NCBI RefSeq assembly: GCF_001905095.1
Contig: NZ_LWLS01000094.1
Span: 186,001 to 250,000 of the forward strand
Direction of reading: 5' to 3'
From: Micromonospora sp. CB01531
Lineage (GTDB): Bacteria > Actinomycetota > Actinomycetes > Mycobacteriales > Micromonosporaceae
Length of the DNA: 64,000 nt
Each line of letters opens with the position of its first letter. Within the stretch, counting starts at the first letter, position 1. A program made the position numbers and the translations under genes. The notes under the pieces were generated by a model. That model saw nothing but the letters and a program-made list of their open reading frames with translations, was not told the origin of the DNA and made no database searches. Shown piece after piece: positions 22,990-30,873 of the stretch.

Positions 22990-23490
22990 ATGACCAAACG
23001 GATGAGCCCCGAGGAGCGGGCGGCGATCGGCGCGCTGGTGCGCCGGCGTCGCGCTGCCGAGCGCATCAGCCAGGAGGCGATGGCCGGGCGGGCGCCCATG
23101 AGTGCCGTCACCTGGGGACGAGTCGAGGACGGCAAGGCTGTCCGTGTTGGCACCTACGCCGGCGTCGAGGCGGCATTCGGGTGGCCGCTCGGATCGCTCA
23201 CCCGGTACGTCGAGACAGGAGAAGAGCCGCCAGAGGCGAGCGTCGAGCCGCAGCTGCAGGGCGGCGATCTCGTCGGGACGGTGCTGGACAGCAGCTACCC
23301 GGACGCGGTCAAGGTCCTACTGGTCAAGGCGCTGCGCGCGGGTGGCGACCCGGTCGACGCGCTACTGCTAGCAGACGCGCCGGACGGGAACAAGGTGAAG
23401 GCGATCCGCGCGCTGCGCGAGCTCCAGGCCGAGCACGTCGATGGCCGCGCTGATCCGGAGCAGCCCTGCGACCGTTCCGAACCTGCCTAG
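22990..23490 (+). CDS. Phage repressor-like HTH protein
   Basis: A 166-residue protein transcribed away from the leftward operon. The N-terminal part (ERAAIGALVRRRRAAERISQEAMAGRAPMS, VTWGRVEDGKAVRVGTY) is an XRE-like helix-turn-helix; the C-terminal part is helical (PDAVKVLLVKALRAGGDPVDALL) and could dimerise. It has no LexA/CI-type Ser-Lys peptidase signature. Its place between operators and the att site suggests the immunity repressor. The start lacks a well-spaced Shine-Dalgarno sequence and may be leaderless. Confidence 0.68.
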   Translation: MTKRMSPEERAAIGALVRRRRAAERISQEAMAGRAPMSAVTWGRVEDGKAVRVGTYAGVEAAFGWPLGSLTRYVETGEEPPEASVEPQLQGGDLVGTVLDSSYPDAVKVLLVKALRAGGDPVDALLLADAPDGNKVKAIRALRELQAEHVDGRADPEQPCDRSEPA

Positions 23491-23573
23491 TCAGCGACCA
23501 TTCGCTTATCGGGTTTGTGCAGTGCGGAGGGGAGCGCGGCAGCGCTCAACCGAACGACGCTCGGCCGGTGTCT

Positions 23574-23619
23574 GCTTGTAAGCGAGATGTCGCCGGTTCG
23601 ATCCCGGCCGGGGGCTCCA
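23574..23619 (+). other. tRNA-Thr(TGT) 3' half: prophage att core
   Basis: The anticodon loop CTTGTAA (23575-23581), stem GCGAG, variable loop, T arm GCCGG-TTCGATC-CCGGC (23592-23608), acceptor 3' strand CGGGGGC and CCA (23617-23619) are all present. The 5' half is missing: the bases before the loop (GTCTG) do not pair with GCGAG and no GCCCCCG acceptor strand lies upstream. This is what is left at the distal end after phage integration into a tRNA gene; the intact tRNA should lie beyond the left edge. Confidence 0.82.
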
Positions 23620-23657
23620 ACGGCACCGCCGATTTCGCACCTGGCTGCCCGCCGTCC

Positions 23658-23876
23658 TCAGTTGGAACGGCGGGCCTCGCGTTCGGCGCGCTTGCGCTCG
23701 CGCTCCTCCCGGCTCCACTGCTTACGCCGCTCGAGGTCCTGCTTCCACAGGTCGCGGGCCTGTTGGGAGCCGCCCTGGATGGCGTTCTCCACGGTCGGCG
23801 GGCCGGCCAGGTTCTTGAACACCCACGACAGGATGCGGCCGCCCTCGCCGGGTGCCTTCTTCTCCTCGCCAGCCAT
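23658..23876 (-). CDS. Small charged conserved protein (72 aa)
   Basis: The ATG at 23876 starts a protein with a structured first half (GRILSWVFKNLAGPPTVENA) and a very basic/acidic helical tail (KQDLERRKQWSREERERKRA). Such short proteins next to tRNA genes are seen in actinobacteria, with no known role. It is the first host gene after the att site and is divergent from the MarR gene. Confidence 0.6.
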   Translation of the reverse strand: MAGEEKKAPGEGGRILSWVFKNLAGPPTVENAIQGGSQQARDLWKQDLERRKQWSREERERKRAEREARRSN

Positions 23877-23903
23877 CGTCCACGCTCCGTCCCGCGTCCG
23901 CTC

Positions 23904-23944
23904 GTTGGTGGGCAAACGATTGGTGCACCAACTATTGGTACGGT
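23904..23944. promoter_or_regulatory. Palindromic operator and -10 of the MarR gene
   Basis: TTGGTGCACCAA (23920-23931) is a perfect 12-bp palindrome, with another TTGGTG at 23904 and TTGGTA at 23935. TACGGT (23939-23944) is a fitting -10, 7 nt before the GTG start, so the message is probably leaderless. The palindrome lies where a MarR dimer would block polymerase. Confidence 0.6.
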
Positions 23945-23950
23945 AACAGG

Positions 23951-24457
23951 GTGGCGAGAAGCGGTGCAGGATCGGGTGACCTGAGCGGGATCGACGACCC
24001 GCTGGCTCTGGAGCAGCAGGTCTGCTTCGCCCTGTCCGTCGCGGCCCGCGGGGTGGTGGCGGTGTACCGCCCACTGCTCGAACCGATGGGCCTGACCCAC
24101 CCGCAGTACCTGGTGATGCTCGCGCTGTGGCAGCACGGGCCGCTCTCCGTACGTGACCTGAGCCGGCTGCTGCAGCTCGACCCGGGCACCCTGTCGCCGC
24201 TGCTCAAACGCCTGGAGGCGAGCGGCTACCTCCAGCGGGAGCGGAACCCGGCCGACGAGCGCAGCCTCGCCGTGACGCTCACCGCCAAGGGCCGGGCCCT
24301 GCGCAGCCAGGCCGAGCGGATCCCGCCGGCCATCGTCGAGCGGCTCGGCATGCCGCTCGACGACCTCCGGAAGCTGCACGCCGCCCTCACCGAGGTGATC
24401 GAGGCCGCCCAGCAGGCCTCGAAGGCCGCCCCACCGCCGGGCGACCGCCGGTCGTGA
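23951..24457 (+). CDS. MarR-family regulator, OhrR-like
   Basis: A 168-residue winged-helix regulator. It has the OhrR features LALEQQVCFALSVAARG, with the conserved reactive Cys near residue 29, YRPLLEPMGLTHPQYLVMLALW, the recognition region LSRLLQLDPGTLSPLLKRLEASG, and the wing RNPADERSLAVTLTAKG. OhrR proteins sense organic peroxides through this Cys and repress peroxidase genes. The neighbouring AhpD-like gene could be related in function, though no ohr gene is seen here. Confidence 0.82.
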   Translation: MARSGAGSGDLSGIDDPLALEQQVCFALSVAARGVVAVYRPLLEPMGLTHPQYLVMLALWQHGPLSVRDLSRLLQLDPGTLSPLLKRLEASGYLQRERNPADERSLAVTLTAKGRALRSQAERIPPAIVERLGMPLDDLRKLHAALTEVIEAAQQASKAAPPPGDRRS

Positions 24458-24517
24458 CCCGGCCCCGCGGTGCGGTCGCCGTCGAACCACGACCGCCCGC
24501 GGGATGTACGCCGGCGG

Positions 24518-24982
24518 TCAGCCCCAGTTCTGCGGCGCGGGCTGGCGGGTCGTCGCGTTGATCCGGTTGAAGAAGTTGGTGGTGGCGATCCAGAGCACCA
24601 GCGCCGCCAGCTCCTTCTCCCCGAAGTGGCGGGCCGCCTCGTCCCAGATGTCGTCCGGCACCGGGTCGCTCCGGTCGGCGAGCCGGGTCGCCGCCTCGGC
24701 CAGGGCCAGCGCCGACCGCTCCGCGTCAGTGAAGTACGGCGTCTCGCGCCAGGCGGCCAGCGCGAACAGCCGCTCCTCGGTCTCCCCATTCTTCCGGGCG
24801 TTGCGCGCCCCGGAGTCGACGCAGGCGCTGCACCCGTTGATCTGGCTGGCCCGCAGGTGGACCAGCTCCAGGGTGCTGGCCGGTACGCCCGCCGAGTGCG
24901 CGGCCTTGTAGAGCAGGTTGACCCCCTTCACCGCGTCCGGGAGCAGCGCCGCCGGATTCTGGATACGTGCTTCGAGAGCCAT
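24518..24982 (-). CDS. AhpD-like / carboxymuconolactone decarboxylase family protein
   Basis: A 154-residue protein with the AhpD core LVHLRASQINGCSACVDSG: the CxxC pair is intact, but the residue after Ser is Gly where His is usual. It ends with FGEKELAALVLWIATTNFFNRIN. Family members reduce peroxides through the Cys pair. ECF41 sigma factors are regularly found beside such genes, and a matching ECF41 promoter lies upstream, so it is the probable target of the next sigma factor. Confidence 0.87.
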   Translation of the reverse strand: MALEARIQNPAALLPDAVKGVNLLYKAAHSAGVPASTLELVHLRASQINGCSACVDSGARNARKNGETEERLFALAAWRETPYFTDAERSALALAEAATRLADRSDPVPDDIWDEAARHFGEKELAALVLWIATTNFFNRINATTRQPAPQNWG

Positions 24983-25051
24983 GTCCGTTGGTCCTGTCTT
25001 GTTAGGCTGGCCGGCGTTCACCGCCGCCGCGTTGTCGTCCGTCGCCTGGAT

Positions 25052-25078
25052 GTCGAGCGTGGGGCGGATGGCGTGACA
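25052..25078 (-). promoter_or_regulatory. ECF41-type promoter
   Basis: On the minus strand TGTCACG (25078-25072), exactly 16 nt, then CGAC (25055-25052). The known ECF41 consensus is TGTCACA-N16-CGTC, so this differs at two positions. It points to the AhpD-like gene, about 70 nt downstream. A second TGTCACA at 25087-25081 has no matching -10. Confidence 0.7.
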
Positions 25079-25127
25079 GATGTGACAGCGGTCACCCGAG
25101 GGCCGCGTCCGGTCGGGATGGCGAGGC

Positions 25128-26003
25128 GTGAGCGACACCGAGCTGCTGGCCCAGCGTTTCGAGGAGCAGCGTCCGCGGCTGCGCGCCGTGGCCCACCGGA
25201 TGCTCGGCTCGCCGGCCGAGGCGGACGACGCCGTGCAGGACACCTGGCTGCGGCTCAGCCGCGCCGACCTGAACACCATCGACAACCTGCCGGGCTGGCT
25301 GACCACCACGGTCGGGCGGGTCTGCCTGGACCGGCTGCGGTCCGGCAGCGTCCGGCACGAACAGGCGGGGGACGAGCCGGCCACCGAGGCGCCCGGGGGG
25401 CGGGACCCGGAGCAGGAGGCGCTGCTCTCCGAATCGGTCGGTCAGGCGCTCGAGGTGGTGCTGACCACCCTCGGCCCGACCGAGCGGTTGGTGTTCGTGC
25501 TGCACGACATGTTCGCCGTCTCCTTCGAGGAGATCGCGCCGGTGGTCGACCGCAGCTCCATCGCCGTACGGCAGATCGCCAGCCGCGCCCGGCGCCGGGT
25601 GCAGACCCGCTCGGCCGACCCGCAGGCCGATCCGGTCCGGAAGCGCCGGGTCGTCGAGGCCTTCCTCGCCGCATCGCGGGAGGGCCGCTTCGACGACCTG
25701 GTGAGCCTCCTCGACCCGTACGTGGTGCTGCGTGCCGACGCCACCGCCGTGCGGATGGGCGGGACCGGCGAGCTCCGCGGCTCGTCCCCGGTGGCCGACT
25801 TCTTCAACGGCCGCGCCCAGGGCGCGGTGCCCGCGTTCGTCGACGGGATGCCGGGGGCCGTGGTGGTCGTGGACGGCCTGATCCTGCTGGCGCTCAGCTT
25901 CACCGTCACGGACCGGATCATCGGGATCGAGGTGGTGGCCGAACCCGACCAGCTCGGGGCCCTCGATCTGGTGGTCGACGGGGTGGCGGGAGCGGGCCGG
26001 TGA
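25128..26003 (+). CDS. sigJ: ECF41-family RNA polymerase sigma factor (SigJ-like)
   Basis: A 291-residue protein. Residues 1-165 are sigma2 (RLRAVAHRMLGSPAEADDAVQDTWLRL) and sigma4 (RLVFVLHDMFAVSFEEIAPVVDRSSIAVRQIASRAR). Residues about 175-285 are a SnoaL/NTF2-like domain typical of ECF41, which acts in place of an anti-sigma factor. The linker is less conserved than in named SigJ proteins. It lies divergent from the AhpD-like gene and overlaps the next regulator gene. Confidence 0.88.
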   Translation: MSDTELLAQRFEEQRPRLRAVAHRMLGSPAEADDAVQDTWLRLSRADLNTIDNLPGWLTTTVGRVCLDRLRSGSVRHEQAGDEPATEAPGGRDPEQEALLSESVGQALEVVLTTLGPTERLVFVLHDMFAVSFEEIAPVVDRSSIAVRQIASRARRRVQTRSADPQADPVRKRRVVEAFLAASREGRFDDLVSLLDPYVVLRADATAVRMGGTGELRGSSPVADFFNGRAQGAVPAFVDGMPGAVVVVDGLILLALSFTVTDRIIGIEVVAEPDQLGALDLVVDGVAGAGR

Positions 26004-26401
26004 GTCGGGCGGCCGAGGAGTCCAACCGCGCGATGCTTCGCGCCCGGGACGCCATGGACCGGGCGTACGCCGAGCCGCTGGACATTCCCGCGCTGGCCCG
26101 GATCGCGCACGTCTCCGAGGCGCACTTCATCCGCACCTTCCGCGCCACCTTCGGCGAGACCCCGCACCACTACCTGCAACGCCGGCGCGTCGAGCGGGCG
26201 ATGTACCTGCTGGTGCGGACCGACCAACCGGTCACCGAGATCTGCCACGCGGTCGGCTTCGGCAGCCTGGGCACCTTCAGCCGTACCTTCCGGGACATCG
26301 TCGGCGAGCCGCCCTCGGCGTACCGGACGCGGAAGACGGTGCCGGCGCCGGTACCGAACTGCTTCATCAAGGCGTGGATGCGCCCGAGCATCCCCACCTG
26401 A
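26000..26401 (+). CDS. Short AraC-family regulator
   Basis: A 133-residue protein starting at GTG 26000, overlapping the sigma factor stop (GTGA). It consists of little more than the double helix-turn-helix DNA-binding domain (LDIPALARIAHVSEAHFIRTFRATFGETP, ITDQPVTEICHAVGFGSLGTFSRTFRDIVGEPPSAYR type). The ligand-binding domain is missing. This form is often paired with a VOC protein, as here with the gene 61 bp downstream. Confidence 0.85.
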   Translation: MSRAAEESNRAMLRARDAMDRAYAEPLDIPALARIAHVSEAHFIRTFRATFGETPHHYLQRRRVERAMYLLVRTDQPVTEICHAVGFGSLGTFSRTFRDIVGEPPSAYRTRKTVPAPVPNCFIKAWMRPSIPT

Positions 26402-26462
26402 CCGGCCAATCCATCACTTTTGGATAAGCAGCGGACCGGCGGTCTGGCCTAGCGTCTTCGGC

Positions 26463-26882
26463 ATGACGATGAACTCGATTTCCCGCTCCCAGATCTACGT
26501 TCTCGACCAGGACGAGGCCCTCGACTTCTACGTCGGCAAGCTCGGCATGGAGGTCAACACCGACGCGGACCTCGGCTTCATGCGCTGGCTCACGGTCAAC
26601 CTGCCGGGCGAGCCGGACCGCGAGATCCTGCTGGAGAAGCCCGGGCCGCCGGCCCTGGACCCGGCCACCGCCGAGCAGGTCCGCGAACTGCTCACCAAGG
26701 GGGCGCTCGGCGGTCACCTCTTCATGACCACGGACGACGCCCACAAGACGTACGAGGACCTGGTGGCGAAGGGCGTGGACGTCTACGACGAGCCGACCGA
26801 GCAGCCGTACGGCATCGACTTCGGCATCCGGGACCCGTTCGGCAACAAGATCCGCATCGGCCAGATGTTCCCGCGGGCCTGA
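26463..26882 (+). CDS. VOC (glyoxalase/bleomycin-resistance fold) protein
   Basis: A 139-residue protein with two beta-alpha-beta-beta-beta modules. Motifs are SQIYVLDQDEALDFYVGKLGMEV in the first and GGHLFMTTDDAHKTYEDLVAKGVDV and DPFGNKIRI in the second. VOC proteins bind divalent metal and act on or bind small molecules; the substrate is not predictable. The preceding AraC gene probably controls it. Confidence 0.85.
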   Translation: MTMNSISRSQIYVLDQDEALDFYVGKLGMEVNTDADLGFMRWLTVNLPGEPDREILLEKPGPPALDPATAEQVRELLTKGALGGHLFMTTDDAHKTYEDLVAKGVDVYDEPTEQPYGIDFGIRDPFGNKIRIGQMFPRA

Positions 26883-26895
26883 GGGGAGCGGGCCG

Positions 26896-27558
26896 GTGAC
26901 CGAGGCGATCGAACGGTCGGTGGACCGGGTGACCGGGGAGCGGGCCCTGCTTGCGGGCGGCGTACTGGCCGGTCCGCTCTGGGTGGCGGTCGCGTTGGTC
27001 CAGGCGCTGACCCGGGAGGGCTTCGACCCACGCCGACACCCGGTGAGCGTGCTCAGCACCGGCGACCTGGGCTGGGTGCAGATCAGCAACTTCGTGGTGG
27101 CCGGCCTGCTCTGCGTCGGGGCGGCCCTGGCCCTGCGGCGGATCCCGCACCCCGGCCTCGGTCCGGTCAGCGGCCCCTGGTTGATCGGCCAGTACGGCGT
27201 CGGGCTGGTGCTGGCCGGGATCTTCGTGGCTGATCCATTGGACGGCTTCCCGGCCGGTACGCCGGGCGGTCCGGGCGAGGTGAGCTGGCACGGTGCGGCC
27301 CACTTCGGCGCCGGGGCGGTCGCCTTCACGGCGCTCATCGCGGCCTGCCTGGTCGCCGCACGCCGTTTCGCCCGGCGCGGTGAGCGCGGCTGGGCGGTGT
27401 ACAGCGGCGTTACCGGAGGCTTCTTCACGGCGGCCTGGCTGGCGCTGATGGCCGGCGGGCACCCGGTGGCGATGGTGGTCTTCGCGGTGGCGGTGGTGGT
27501 CGGCTGGGGCTGGGTGTCGGCCACGCTGCGGCGGGCGCTGCGGGAGGCGGCCGGCTGA
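26896..27558 (+). CDS. DUF998 integral membrane protein
   Basis: A 220-residue membrane protein from GTG 26896 (GGGAG upstream). Six hydrophobic segments (near residues 18-38, 62-82, 97-115, 133-153, 165-185, 190-208) and the RHPVSVLSTGDLGWVQISNF motif fit DUF998. Function is unknown. It is 13 bp from the VOC gene, likely in the same transcript. Confidence 0.78.
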   Translation: MTEAIERSVDRVTGERALLAGGVLAGPLWVAVALVQALTREGFDPRRHPVSVLSTGDLGWVQISNFVVAGLLCVGAALALRRIPHPGLGPVSGPWLIGQYGVGLVLAGIFVADPLDGFPAGTPGGPGEVSWHGAAHFGAGAVAFTALIAACLVAARRFARRGERGWAVYSGVTGGFFTAAWLALMAGGHPVAMVVFAVAVVVGWGWVSATLRRALREAAG

Positions 27559-27582
27559 GCTAGGACGCCCGCCCGAGTCACG

Positions 27583-27620
27583 GAAAGAGTGGTCATCCGA
27601 GTCGGGATGACCACTCTTTC
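27583..27620. terminator. Bidirectional terminator between convergent genes
   Basis: A perfect 16-bp stem (27583-27598 with 27605-27620), core AAAGAGTGGTCATCC, loop 6 nt GAGTCG. The 3' arm ends CTCTTTC, giving a short T-run in both directions. It separates the DUF998 gene from the leftward lipoprotein gene. Confidence 0.85.
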
Positions 27621-27661
27621 GTGCGTGTGGGCGATCCCCGGCAGGCCGCGGGGCCGTGGCG

Positions 27662-28210
27662 TCAGTCGAGGAGGCCGGTGAGCAGCTCGACCACGGCGGC
27701 GGTGGCGGCGGGCGGGGTGACCTCCGGCGGGCAGTCCACGTAGCCGGTGGTCACCGGGCCCACGGTGAGCTGGTAGGTGAAGGCGTCCGCGCACATGGTC
27801 GTCCTGGTGGCGGTCGCCTCGGCGACGAGACGCGGGTCGGCGGTGAGCTGCCGCAGCCGGTCGAGTTCCGCGGGGCTGAGCTGGCCGGTGCGGGAGGCCC
27901 CGGCCCGGTCGACCTTGGTCCAGTGGCCGCCGGGCGTCACGGTCAGCGTGTCCTCCAGCCCGACGATCCCGCCGGTCCTGATCAGCACCACGTCGACGCC
28001 CGGGCGGCCCGGCGAGCCGGCGTCGGTGGCCGTCGCGGGCGGGGTCGCCGGAGTGGCGCTGGCGCCGGGCTCCGGGGCGGTCGGGCCGCCGGTCCGGGTG
28101 GCGGTGGTCCCGCCGGTCTCCGTGGCGGTGGTCCCACCGGTCTGCGCGCAGCCGGCGACTGGGGCGAGAAGCACGGCGAGGATGACCGCCGCGACGGGGG
28201 CTGTTCTCAT
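27662..28210 (-). CDS. Lipoprotein with emfourin-like protease-inhibitor domain
   Basis: A 182-residue protein from ATG 28210. The signal peptide ends in a lipobox (LAPVAGC, Cys 21), so it is likely anchored on the outer face of the membrane. A Thr/Gly-rich repeat linker follows (TGGTTATETGGTTATRTGG type), then a domain (VVLIRTGGIVGLEDTLTV, LSPAELDRLRQL, CADAFTYQLTVG) that resembles emfourin, the inhibitor of M4 proteases. The divergent neighbour is an M4 protease, which supports an inhibitor role protecting the producing cell. Confidence 0.68.
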   Translation of the reverse strand: MRTAPVAAVILAVLLAPVAGCAQTGGTTATETGGTTATRTGGPTAPEPGASATPATPPATATDAGSPGRPGVDVVLIRTGGIVGLEDTLTVTPGGHWTKVDRAGASRTGQLSPAELDRLRQLTADPRLVAEATATRTTMCADAFTYQLTVGPVTTGYVDCPPEVTPPAATAAVVELLTGLLD

Positions 28211-28381
28211 GCCGCTCGGACGCACGGCGGGGCCCTCCGGTTCCGTCAACCTGGGCCACCTCATCCGAACGGCCAATGTTGCCGGCAGGAAAGCGCTCGC
28301 CCTCTTCCATCTTCTTCGATGTATCACTATATCTACATCAGTGACTACCCCCGTCACAACTTTCTCCTGTCAGGAGGGCCC

Positions 28382-30775
28382 GTGAAAAGACCCCTTGCCG
28401 CCGTCAGCGCCGCGCTGCTTGCCAGTGGCGTGCTGACCTGCGTCACCACCTCGGCGTACGCGGCAACTCCCAGTGCCCCCGCCCCCGAGTCCGCTGCCGC
28501 AGCTCGTGCCGAGAGCCTGCTCCGCGCCAACCCCGGTGCCGTCCAGGGTGCCAGCGGGGAGGCCTACCAGGCCGTCCGGACGAAGACGGACCCGAACGGC
28601 GCGTCGCACACCAAGTACACCCGCACCTACCACGGCCTGCGCGTCTACGGCGGTGACTTCGTCATCCACACCGCCCCGAACGGCACCATGGCCGGTGCCT
28701 CGGTCGGCCTGGCCGCGCCGCTCACCCTGAGCACCACGGCCAAGGTCAGCTCGGCCGCGGCCGCGGCGAGCGCGCGCAAGACCTTCTCCGGCACGCTCAC
28801 CTCGGTGGGCGCCCCGGAGCTCTTCGTCGACGCCAGCTCCGGCAAGGGCCGCCTGGCCTGGGAGACCGTCGCCGCCGGTTGGAAGGCGGACAAGCAGACG
28901 CCGTCCAAGCTGCACGTCATCACCGACGCCACGACCGGCAAGGTGATCGGCTCGTACGACGAGATCGAGACGGTGGTCGGCAGCGGCCAGGGCATCTACA
29001 CCGGCACGGTCAGCATCGACACGACGCTCTCCGGCAGCACCTACCAGATGGTCGACCCGTCGCACGGCAACGGCCGCACCTGCGACATGAACAACGGCAC
29101 GTCGACCTGCACCACCTTCACCGACGCCGACAACGTCTGGGGCAACGGCGCCAACTCCAACCGGCAGTCCGCCGGCGTCGACGCTCACTTCGGTGCCGCC
29201 AAGACGTTCGACTACTTCAAGAACGTGCACGGCCGCAACGGCATCTTCGGCAACGGCGCCGGCGTGCCGAGCCGGGTGCACTACGGCAGCAACTACGTCA
29301 ACGCCTTCTGGGACGGCTCCCAGATGACCTATGGCGACGGGTCGAGCAACGCCCGTCCGCTGGTCTCGCTGGACGTGGCCGGGCACGAGATGAGCCACGG
29401 CGTCACCGAGGCGCTCTCCGGCCTGGTCTACTCCGGTGAGTCCGGCGGCCTCAACGAGGCCACCAGCGACATCTTCGGCAACATGGTGGAGTTCTACGCC
29501 GCCGCGCCGAGCGACCCGGGCGACTACGACGTCGGCGAGAAGATCAACATCAACGGCAACGGCACGCCGCTGCGCTACATGTACAACCCCGGCCTGGACG
29601 GCGCGTCGCACACCTGCTGGTCGACCAGCACCAAGAACGTCGACGTGCACTACTCGTCCGGCCCGGGCAACCACTTCTACTTCAACCTGGCCGAGGGCAC
29701 CGGCTCCACCGCGTACGGCACCTCGCCGCTCTGCGGCTCCGCCCCGGCGATGACCGGCATCGGCCGGGCCAAGGCGGAGAAGATCTGGTACCGCGCGCTC
29801 GACGTGTACTTCACCTCCAACACGACGTACGTCAACACCAGCAACCCGGCGAACACCGCCCGGGCGTACACGCTGCGGGCGGCGACCGACCTGTACGGCA
29901 ACTGCTCCACCGAGTACAAGGCCGTCCAGGCGGCGTGGACCGCGGTGAACGTGGCCGGCAACGACGCGCCCTGCGGATCGACGGGCAACGACTTCTCCGT
30001 CACGCTCTCGCCGGCCTCCGGCTCGGTGACCGCGGGCAACGCGATCTCCACCACCGTGTCCACCGCGACCACCAGCGGCACCGCGCAGACCGTGACGTTC
30101 TCCGCGTCCGGCCTGCCGACCGGCGCCACCGCGTCGTTCAGCCCGGCCTCGGTGACCTCGGGCGGCTCGTCCACCCTCACCATCAGCACCTCGGCGAGCA
30201 CCCCACCCGGCAGCTACTCGGTCACCGTCACCGGCACCGGCACCTCGGTGAACCACTCGGCGACCTACCTGCTGACCGTGAACGGCACCGGTGGTGGCTG
30301 CACGGGTGCCGGGCAGAAGCTGGGTAACCCGGGCTTCGAGACCGGGACCAGCCCGTGGACGGGCAACACCACCGCGATCGGTTCGTTCGCCGGCCAGACC
30401 GCGCACGGTGGCACCCGGTTCGCCTGGCTGAACGGTTACGGCTACAGCAGCAGTGAGAACGTCGCGCAGGCGGTCGCCCTGCCGACCGGTTGCACGACGT
30501 ACAACTTCAGCTTCTGGCTGCACATCGACTCGGCCGAGACGACCACCAGCATCGCGTATGACACGCTCAGGGTGCAGGTGCTCAACTCGTCCGGGACGGT
30601 GCTGGCGACCCTGGCGACCTACTCGAACCTGAACAAGGCCACCGGGTACAGCCAGAAGTCGTTCTCCCTGGCCGCGTACGCCGGGCAGACCGTCACCCTG
30701 AAGTTCCTCGGCACCGAGGACGTCTCGCTGCAGACGTCCTTCGTGATCGACGACACCGCGGTCAACGTCTCCTGA
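28382..30775 (+). CDS. Secreted M4 (thermolysin-type) metalloprotease
   Basis: A 797-residue protein from GTG 28382 (GGAGGG 5 nt upstream). Order: signal peptide to AYA (residue 28), FTP/PepSY propeptide (about 35-200), and the M4 catalytic domain with HEMSH (His335, Glu336, His339) and Glu359 in GGLNEATSD, the canonical 20-residue spacing. The C-terminal part has an Ig-like Thr/Ser-rich domain (about 545-635) and a jelly-roll carbohydrate-binding-like domain (GNPGFETGTSPWTGN onwards). The propeptide keeps the enzyme inactive until secretion. Confidence 0.94.
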   Translation: MKRPLAAVSAALLASGVLTCVTTSAYAATPSAPAPESAAAARAESLLRANPGAVQGASGEAYQAVRTKTDPNGASHTKYTRTYHGLRVYGGDFVIHTAPNGTMAGASVGLAAPLTLSTTAKVSSAAAAASARKTFSGTLTSVGAPELFVDASSGKGRLAWETVAAGWKADKQTPSKLHVITDATTGKVIGSYDEIETVVGSGQGIYTGTVSIDTTLSGSTYQMVDPSHGNGRTCDMNNGTSTCTTFTDADNVWGNGANSNRQSAGVDAHFGAAKTFDYFKNVHGRNGIFGNGAGVPSRVHYGSNYVNAFWDGSQMTYGDGSSNARPLVSLDVAGHEMSHGVTEALSGLVYSGESGGLNEATSDIFGNMVEFYAAAPSDPGDYDVGEKININGNGTPLRYMYNPGLDGASHTCWSTSTKNVDVHYSSGPGNHFYFNLAEGTGSTAYGTSPLCGSAPAMTGIGRAKAEKIWYRALDVYFTSNTTYVNTSNPANTARAYTLRAATDLYGNCSTEYKAVQAAWTAVNVAGNDAPCGSTGNDFSVTLSPASGSVTAGNAISTTVSTATTSGTAQTVTFSASGLPTGATASFSPASVTSGGSSTLTISTSASTPPGSYSVTVTGTGTSVNHSATYLLTVNGTGGGCTGAGQKLGNPGFETGTSPWTGNTTAIGSFAGQTAHGGTRFAWLNGYGYSSSENVAQAVALPTGCTTYNFSFWLHIDSAETTTSIAYDTLRVQVLNSSGTVLATLATYSNLNKATGYSQKSFSLAAYAGQTVTLKFLGTEDVSLQTSFVIDDTAVNVS

Positions 30776-30791
30776 CCTGACCGAACCGTCG

Positions 30792-30834
30792 GCGGGCCCG
30801 GCGGCCACCCCACGCGGGTGGTCGTCGGGCCCGC
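30792..30834 (+). terminator. Terminator after the M4 protease gene
   Basis: A 19-bp stem with two G-T pairs (30792-30810 with 30816-30834), core GCGGGCCCG, 5-nt loop CACGC, 17 nt after the protease stop and before the next gene. Confidence 0.75.
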
Positions 30835-30873
30835 GCCGTTATCGTCAGCCGGACCGGCGGCGGAGGGGGAGAC

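Larger units (their letters stand above)
1..23619. mobile_element. Siphovirus-type prophage, right part
   Basis: A contiguous leftward set of tail, head, packaging, nuclease, replication and regulatory genes ends at a rightward repressor and then at a tRNA-Thr 3' fragment. The order (HNH, small terminase, large terminase, portal, protease, capsid, connectors, tail tube, chaperones, tape measure) is that of HK97-like long-tailed phages. The left end, including the rest of the tail, lysis genes and any integrase, lies outside the window. All genes seen look intact, so the element may be functional, but this cannot be judged from half of it. Confidence 0.93.

Noticed and set aside
1..23619. An integrase or recombinase gene in the visible prophage
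   Set aside because: No Arg-His-Arg-Tyr or serine-recombinase pattern was found in any frame here; it should lie beyond the left edge.
23491..23620. A complete tRNA gene
   Set aside because: Only the 3' half folds; the 5' acceptor strand and D arm are missing, so it is read as an att remnant.
28370..30808. An 812-codon open frame antisense to the M4 protease gene
   Set aside because: It lacks any recognisable domain and depends on GC bias; the plus strand encodes an evident protease.
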